Source: a virus
Virus record (IMG/VR): IMGVR_UViG_3300020221_000104
Span: 1-27,046 of that record
DNA: 27,046 bases
Strand: one strand, 5' to 3'
Each line of letters opens with the position of its first letter. The first letter of the stretch is position 1. The notes below the pieces were generated by a model. That model was not told the DNA's origin and ran no database searches. It worked only from the letters and a program-made list of their open reading frames with translations. Shown in pieces: positions 22,694 through 27,046 of the stretch. Position numbers and translations under genes: made by a program.

Positions 22694-25555
22694 ATGGCGA
22701 ATCTATATAAGAGAGCAGATAAGAGTTTAGTTATAGCAGATACTCAACCATCCGGGACAACTCTGGTTAGTTTTAATATCAATGCGGGTCTACCTGTTAA
22801 TGCTCCTGCTTACAGAACATTAGATAGTAGTGATACTTCATTATATCACCCTGCTACTTACTTTTCTAGTTTCCCAGAAGCTGGTACAGCTTATCCATTC
22901 ATCGTTTTAAGAGTATATAAAAGAACAAGCATAACTCCAACAGTCCCACCAAGTACAAATATTTTCAATACATCACTAGGTGAATTTACATCTGCATTGG
23001 ATAATGGTTGGTCTTTTTCTATTCCAGCATCATCAGCTATCACTGATAAAATCTACTCGACTGATGTAAGTTTTGCTGCTACAAGTAGTCTTGTAACTGT
23101 CAATTCCACCGATTGGTCACCTATTGTAGTTATAGGTGAGAATGGTACTACTCCTGTAACCATAGACCTTACCAATGATAATACCAATGTCGCTACTTTA
23201 GCTGATGGCACTGGTGGTGTATATACCACAGCAAATACAGACGTAAAACTTACTTGGGAAGGTACGGATGTACTGGTTAATGCCAGTGCAATAAGTATTA
23301 CTCCTAGTACAGGTGTCACATATAGCTACACTAGAAATGGTGGTGTAACATCAAATGTAACAACGACCACAAATCTAACAGCAGGAACCGCTACTTTAAA
23401 CGTTAATATTACAGCTTTAGCTAGTGTAGATAATGGTACTCTCACTATAGCAGTTACTTATCAGGGTGGGGTCTACTCAGCTATATTTACGGTATCGAAA
23501 GCCAAGGCCGGTATTGACGGCACACCCGCTATTGTTTACGAGTTAATCCCTAATGGCGCTTTCAGCACTAATGTTAATACAAGTACAATTACACCAACAT
23601 CCATCACATATTCTGCCTACTCATCGACAGGAAGTTCTGCACCTGTAGCATACAGTACAGGTAGTATCTTTACCGAGAAAAGTGATGATGGTAGTACATG
23701 GACTGCGATTGCCACCACAAACACATCTACTGCTACGGTAAATAGTTCAGCATTAACGACATCAAGTAGATTCATCCGAGCTACTCTTTACACAGGACCG
23801 AATAAAAGCGGTACTTTAGTAGACCAAGAAACAACACCTATAGCTATAAGTGGTGTAAATGGTGCAGCTGGTATTACTCCAGCGATCATAGACCTTACTA
23901 ATGATAATGCTACAGTTTCTACTCTTTCAAACGGTACAGGTGGTGTATATACAAGTGCTAATACGGATGTGAAACTCACCAAAGGCGCTACAGATGTCTT
24001 GTCCAGTGCCAGTGCGATAAGCATTACACCAAGTGCTGGTGTTACTTACACTTATACTAGAAATGGTGTTGTAACAACAGGTGTGACCAATGCGACCAAT
24101 TTAACAACTGGTACTACAAGCCTTAATATTAATATTACTGCTTTATCGAGTGTAGATAGTGGTACTCTTACTGTAGTGGTTACGTATGACGGTACTAATT
24201 ATTCTGCGATATTCACTGTTGCTAAAGCCAAAGCAGGGTCGGATGGTACACCTGCTACTGTCTATGAAGTAGAATCGAATGGGGCTTTTAGTATTAATCT
24301 TAATACTAATGCAATTACACCTTCATCTATCACATATTCTGCATATTCTACAACAGGAAGTTCGCCCAGACCAGCTTATAGTACGGGTAGTATCCGTACA
24401 GAGAGAAGTGATGATGGTAGCACTTGGTCAGAGATTACTACTGCAAATGCAGCTACAGTATCAATCGTTAATCTTTCATTAGCAGCATCAACCAGATTCG
24501 TTAGAGCTACGCTTTATACAGGTATAAATAAAACAGGTACTCTTGTAGATCAGGAAACAACACCTTTAGCTGTTATGGGTAAAGATGGTACTAATGGAAC
24601 AAACGGAACAAACGGAACAAACGGTACTAATGGCGCTAGTGGCGCAAGCGGTTCTGGATCTGTTAGAGTATTTAAAGCTATGGCAAACTCTAACTGGGAT
24701 TCAACAAGCCCTACCGATACTACTTATGGAGCTGGTAAAGTAACCTACGGCAATAGCTGGAATCTTGCAACACCAACCTTGACCACAGGACAAACACTAT
24801 GGCAATGTGATGGTTCCTACTCTAGCGGCAGTACAACTATCTCTTGGGGAACTCCTTATCTGTCTACCTTAAAAGTAGGAAGCTTATCAGCTCTAACTGT
24901 AAATACAGGCGCATTGACGGTTGATGATAAATTAACTATTGGGACTGGTGGTAAGATTGCATCAGGCCAAACCGCATATGACACAGGAACAGGCTATTGG
25001 CTTGAATATAATGCAGGAACACCTAGACTTTCAATAGGAAATTCCAGTAAAGGTATTGCTTGGGATGGTACTAATTTAAATGTGCGCGGTAGTGTCATTT
25101 CGACGGGGAACGTCAACTCATCAGCTATTACAGAAAATATTTACTATTCAATTCCTTTCGTTTCTTTAACCCAACCATCAAATACAGATTATTCAACTGC
25201 AACTACAACACTACAGTCTAGTTTCAGTATTCCTGCGGTAGATATAGCCACAACACGAATTGTCTTTGTTACCTTAAATTTATGGCATTACGACAGCACA
25301 CCCGGATACGTCATAGTATCGTTAGAGAATTCTACTGAATATAGCTATCACTTTGATGTGGGAGCCAGATTAGTAGCGAATAGTGTAGCAGATACTATTA
25401 CTATGCAGTTTTCAGTCCCCATAGGGCAATATACTACATCTATCGGCGCCCTGAAAATTACCTTAGTTAATGGAGTTAGTACATCTCAACGCTGGAATGC
25501 TACAACAGCACCAGAGGCATCCGTAAACGTAACCATCATGACAAGTAAACGCTAA
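22694..25555 (+). CDS. Tail-tip fibre with duplicated 242-residue repeats and a collagen-like stalk
   Basis: The likely start is ATG 22694 (GGGG ribosome site at 22684-22687), giving 953 residues. The TTG four codons earlier lies inside the upstream gene. After a unique N-terminus, two homologous units begin at residues 153 and 395 with T/I-P..IDLTNDN, each running through AISITPS.GVTY.YTRNG, an Ig-like strand series, a G.DGTPA.VYE segment and ETTP(I/L)A. A collagen-like GTN repeat (about 632-645) follows, then a C-terminal part with LKVGSLSALTVNTGALTVDDKLTIGTGGKI, which resembles the end of central tail-tip fibres such as lambda J. The C-terminal region of about 150 residues is probably the receptor-binding tip. 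Function is by context. The stop overlaps the next ATG. Confidence 0.8.
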   Translation: MANLYKRADKSLVIADTQPSGTTLVSFNINAGLPVNAPAYRTLDSSDTSLYHPATYFSSFPEAGTAYPFIVLRVYKRTSITPTVPPSTNIFNTSLGEFTSALDNGWSFSIPASSAITDKIYSTDVSFAATSSLVTVNSTDWSPIVVIGENGTTPVTIDLTNDNTNVATLADGTGGVYTTANTDVKLTWEGTDVLVNASAISITPSTGVTYSYTRNGGVTSNVTTTTNLTAGTATLNVNITALASVDNGTLTIAVTYQGGVYSAIFTVSKAKAGIDGTPAIVYELIPNGAFSTNVNTSTITPTSITYSAYSSTGSSAPVAYSTGSIFTEKSDDGSTWTAIATTNTSTATVNSSALTTSSRFIRATLYTGPNKSGTLVDQETTPIAISGVNGAAGITPAIIDLTNDNATVSTLSNGTGGVYTSANTDVKLTKGATDVLSSASAISITPSAGVTYTYTRNGVVTTGVTNATNLTTGTTSLNINITALSSVDSGTLTVVVTYDGTNYSAIFTVAKAKAGSDGTPATVYEVESNGAFSINLNTNAITPSSITYSAYSTTGSSPRPAYSTGSIRTERSDDGSTWSEITTANAATVSIVNLSLAASTRFVRATLYTGINKTGTLVDQETTPLAVMGKDGTNGTNGTNGTNGTNGASGASGSGSVRVFKAMANSNWDSTSPTDTTYGAGKVTYGNSWNLATPTLTTGQTLWQCDGSYSSGSTTISWGTPYLSTLKVGSLSALTVNTGALTVDDKLTIGTGGKIASGQTAYDTGTGYWLEYNAGTPRLSIGNSSKGIAWDGTNLNVRGSVISTGNVNSSAITENIYYSIPFVSLTQPSNTDYSTATTTLQSSFSIPAVDIATTRIVFVTLNLWHYDSTPGYVIVSLENSTEYSYHFDVGARLVANSVADTITMQFSVPIGQYTTSIGALKITLVNGVSTSQRWNATTAPEASVNVTIMTSKR
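23150..24575 (+). repeat. Tandem duplication of a 726-base unit within the tail-tip fibre gene
   Basis: The unit starting at 23150 recurs in frame at 23876, exactly 726 bases (242 codons) later, as judged by the matching ATAGACCTTAC segments at 23162 and 23888 and the parallel protein motifs. The two copies have diverged in DNA but keep the same order of motifs, so the duplication is not recent. Confidence 0.75.
24587..24631 (+). repeat. 9-base tandem repeat encoding Gly-Thr-Asn collagen-like triplets
   Basis: Five 9-base units in a row, GGTACTAAT once, GGAACAAAC three times and GGTACTAAT again, are followed by GASGASGSGS codons. Slipped-strand copying could lengthen or shorten the stalk in frame without breaking the gene. 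Confidence 0.8.
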
Positions 25556-26091
25556 TGACTCATGTGATATTTTATGACAGCACTGGAAGAATTTGTCTGC
25601 AAATGCAAGGCACTTCCGAAGTTATAGATCAAACTGTAGAACTGCATCCTGAATGGTCATTTATCTTTGGAATGACGGATGCAGATACCCATTATATTGT
25701 AGAAGGACAACTTGTCCCGATGCCAAAACGTCCATCAAGATACCATCAATTTGGCTGGCAAAGTAAACAATGGACATTATCTGCTGAAGCGTTAGAACAA
25801 GCTAGAGGAGAGACTATCACTGCAATTAATACTCAGGCAGGGAGTATCATATTAGAGACAGTCCCTCTTTGGAAGCAGAATAACTTGACTGCCCAAGCTA
25901 TAGAACTTCAAGCAATTGGGCGAGATAACTGGACAGAATTAGAGCAAGAAGAATGGATAACAAGTCAGAAAACTTGGAAATGGATTAAATCTATTCGCAT
26001 TGCTTCAAATCAAGCAACAGCAGCAATTCTTCAAGCTGAGACAATTGAAGTTATGTTTGAAGTTAGAGATACTTGGTCTCGCTCACTTTAA
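25555..26091 (+). CDS. Tail fibre assembly-like protein
   Basis: The 178-residue protein directly follows the fibre gene with a one-base TAATG overlap, the usual place of a fibre chaperone. The C-terminal half has the pattern of such proteins and of related fibre-associated domains: a helix (AEALEQARGETITAINTQAGSIILE), then PLWKQNNLTAQAIELQ, then EQEEWITSQKTWKWIKSIRIASNQA, that is W/P..kQ.N...a.el followed by E...w...w.WI..iR. The N-terminal half (MTHVIFYDSTGRI, THYIVEGQLVPMPKRPSRYHQFGWQSKQW) is beta-like and Trp/Pro-rich. In the family these proteins help fibres fold and may stay on the tail. No signal peptide or membrane segment is seen. Confidence 0.65.
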   Translation: MTHVIFYDSTGRICLQMQGTSEVIDQTVELHPEWSFIFGMTDADTHYIVEGQLVPMPKRPSRYHQFGWQSKQWTLSAEALEQARGETITAINTQAGSIILETVPLWKQNNLTAQAIELQAIGRDNWTELEQEEWITSQKTWKWIKSIRIASNQATAAILQAETIEVMFEVRDTWSRSL

Positions 26092-26141
26092 AATCCATAT
26101 GGGACCAAAACAATCACAAATATAAAACAAAGGAGATATAG

Positions 26142-26552
26142 ATGTCACTCGATCCCATAAGTGCAGGACTTGATTTAGGTAGAACTATCTTAGATAAGTT
26201 TTTCCCTGATGCAAATACTGAACTAAAAAGTAAATTAGAGCAAGCTGCAAAAGAAATAGATAATGAATTTCAGTTACAGCTTGCACAGATAAAAGTAAAT
26301 GAAATTGAGGCTGGTTCGACTAATTGGTTTACGTCTAACTGGCGACCTGCTGTTGGTTGGATCGGTGCTATTGCTCTTGGATACTCGGCTATCTTAGAAC
26401 CTCTAGCACGGTTTGTAGCAGTAGTTTTATTCAGTTATACTGGTCTATTTCCTGTAATTGATACTAATATCACCATGCAAATCTTATTTGGTATGCTTGG
26501 CATGGGTGCTTATAGAAGTTTCGACAAATTCCAAGGAACTGCTAAAAAATGA
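26142..26552 (+). CDS. Holin (3TM superfamily, GTA-holin-like)
   Basis: The 136-residue protein has a charged amphipathic N-terminal helix (residues 25-58), then NWFTSNWRPAVGWIGA (61-76), which is the family's F..nWRP.iGW motif, and three hydrophobic segments near 69-88, 89-106 and 110-124. The last ends in the conserved GMLGMGAYRSFDK (117-129). This is the three-helix holin family of proteobacterial phages and gene transfer agents. It accumulates in the inner membrane and opens holes at a set time, letting the endolysin reach the peptidoglycan. A strong AAAGGAG ribosome site precedes the ATG. The stop overlaps the endolysin ATG (ATGA), so the two are coupled. Confidence 0.9.
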   Translation: MSLDPISAGLDLGRTILDKFFPDANTELKSKLEQAAKEIDNEFQLQLAQIKVNEIEAGSTNWFTSNWRPAVGWIGAIALGYSAILEPLARFVAVVLFSYTGLFPVIDTNITMQILFGMLGMGAYRSFDKFQGTAKK

Positions 26553-27001
26553 AAATATCACCCAAGGGTCTTAAACTAATTACTAAGTTCGAAGGTTTTA
26601 GTGCAACACCTTATAAATGTCCAGCTAAAGTTCCTACTATTGGTTTTGGTTTTACCATCTATCCTGATGGTACACAGGTTACATTAAGTGATCCAGCTAT
26701 ATCCATGAGCGAAGCTTATGAAATTTTAGCTAAACTTGTGGTGAATTATGAGAATACTGTTAATAAAGTGATAAAAGTTGAATTAACTCAAGGACAATTC
26801 GATGCACTTGTATCACTTTGTTATAATATCGGACGAAAAAACTTCTCTAATTCTACTTTGGTGAAGGAACTTAATGCTGGTAAACCTATTAAAGAAGTAG
26901 CTGAACATTTCATGTCATGGGTTAAAGCTAGAGGTAAAACACTTCCAGGACTTATTACACGCAGATCATTCGAGAAACACTATTTTCTTGGTACGTTGTA
27001 G
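26549..27001 (+). CDS. Endolysin, GH24 lysozyme (T4/P22-lysozyme type)
   Basis: The 150-residue enzyme shows the GH24 catalytic triad in its standard spacing: Glu15 (KFEGF), Cys24 (eight residues between) and Thr30 (five between, VPTIGFG). Other family features are LTQGQFDALVSLCYNIG near residues 78-93 and GLITRRSFEKHYF at the C-terminus. It cleaves the beta-1,4 bond between N-acetylmuramic acid and N-acetylglucosamine. The middle position of the triad is often Asp but Cys is also known. There is no signal peptide or signal-arrest N-terminal anchor, so it depends on the adjacent holin for release. No spanin gene is visible before the window ends. The start is fixed by the ATGA overlap. Confidence 0.95.
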   Translation: MKISPKGLKLITKFEGFSATPYKCPAKVPTIGFGFTIYPDGTQVTLSDPAISMSEAYEILAKLVVNYENTVNKVIKVELTQGQFDALVSLCYNIGRKNFSNSTLVKELNAGKPIKEVAEHFMSWVKARGKTLPGLITRRSFEKHYFLGTL

Positions 27002-27008
27002 GTAAAGA

Positions 27009-27026
27009 TTCCCCAGAAATGGGGAA
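27009..27026. terminator. Hairpin after the endolysin gene (possible terminator)
   Basis: TTCCCC (27009-27014) and GGGGAA (27021-27026) form a perfect six-pair stem with a 6-base loop, eight bases after the stop. No U-tract follows on the plus strand, so simple intrinsic termination is uncertain. It shares its GGGGA/TCCCC core with the other two hairpins. Confidence 0.45.
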
Positions 27027-27046
27027 CTCCCTTAAGCGACCGCCCC

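Noticed and set aside
26092-26141. Eight-codon ATG frame and possible promoter before the holin
   Set aside because: The frame is too short with no ribosome site, and only a TATAAA-like sequence without a matching -35 was visible.
1-27046. CRISPR arrays, tRNA genes, IS elements, defence or anti-defence systems
   Set aside because: Nothing with the required repeat-spacer pattern, cloverleaf, terminal inverted repeats or enzyme motifs was seen. Nearly all DNA is accounted for by phage structural and lysis genes.

Overview
The window is part of a tailed double-stranded DNA phage (Caudoviricetes) with a lambda-like packaging, head and tail block. The DNA is AT-rich. A GpA-type large terminase, a lambda-B-like portal, a gpC-type protease/scaffold, an E-type capsid, a G/G-T chaperone pair, a very long tape measure, a 3TM-type holin and a GH24 endolysin together point to a long-tailed siphovirus of a Gram-negative (probably proteobacterial) host. 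Host genus and lifestyle cannot be read from this piece. No integrase, repressor, replication gene, tRNA, CRISPR, IS element or host gene was seen, so it may be a lytic phage, a prophage fragment or a metagenomic contig.

Layout. (1) Positions 1-3410 are a tightly packed leftward operon. In transcription order it holds a small coiled-coil/membrane protein, a 120-residue beta-rich protein, three consecutive small proteins that appear to share one beta domain, two more small beta-rich proteins, and a fibre-like protein made of 49-residue carbohydrate-binding-like repeats that runs off the left edge. I read this as a receptor-binding or virion-decoration cassette. (2) Positions 3411-3534 are a divergent control region. 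(3) Positions 3535-14891 run rightward: small and large terminase, gpW-like connector, portal, S49 protease with an embedded scaffold, decoration protein, major capsid, minor tail/neck proteins, tail terminator, a 52-residue protein too short for most gene callers, tail tube, and tail chaperones G and G-T. (4) Positions 14860-26091 hold the 2097-residue tape measure, a baseplate/hub protein, a repeat-rich tail-tip fibre and a fibre-assembly-like protein. (5) Positions 26142-27001 are the lysis pair.

Three things deserve most attention. First, the major capsid gene has a well-placed ATG (9873) whose reading frame is interrupted after 13 codons by TAA (9912-9914), and only a TTG follows. This is either a nonsense mutation or error, or unusual translation such as readthrough or reinitiation. 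Second, a textbook -1 slippery sequence at 14490-14499 fuses the G chaperone to a T domain in an otherwise unexplained open frame up to 14891. Third, the three adjacent leftward genes look like tandem-duplicated versions of one beta-structured domain next to a modular sugar-binding-like fibre.

Expression. Genes are mostly joined by 1-4 base overlaps (TAATG or ATGA), which implies translational coupling. G/C-rich hairpins with a GGGGA/TCCCC core lie directly after the capsid gene, the tail-tube gene and the lysis genes. They probably act as terminators or mRNA stabilisers that set the stoichiometry of abundant versus rare virion proteins.
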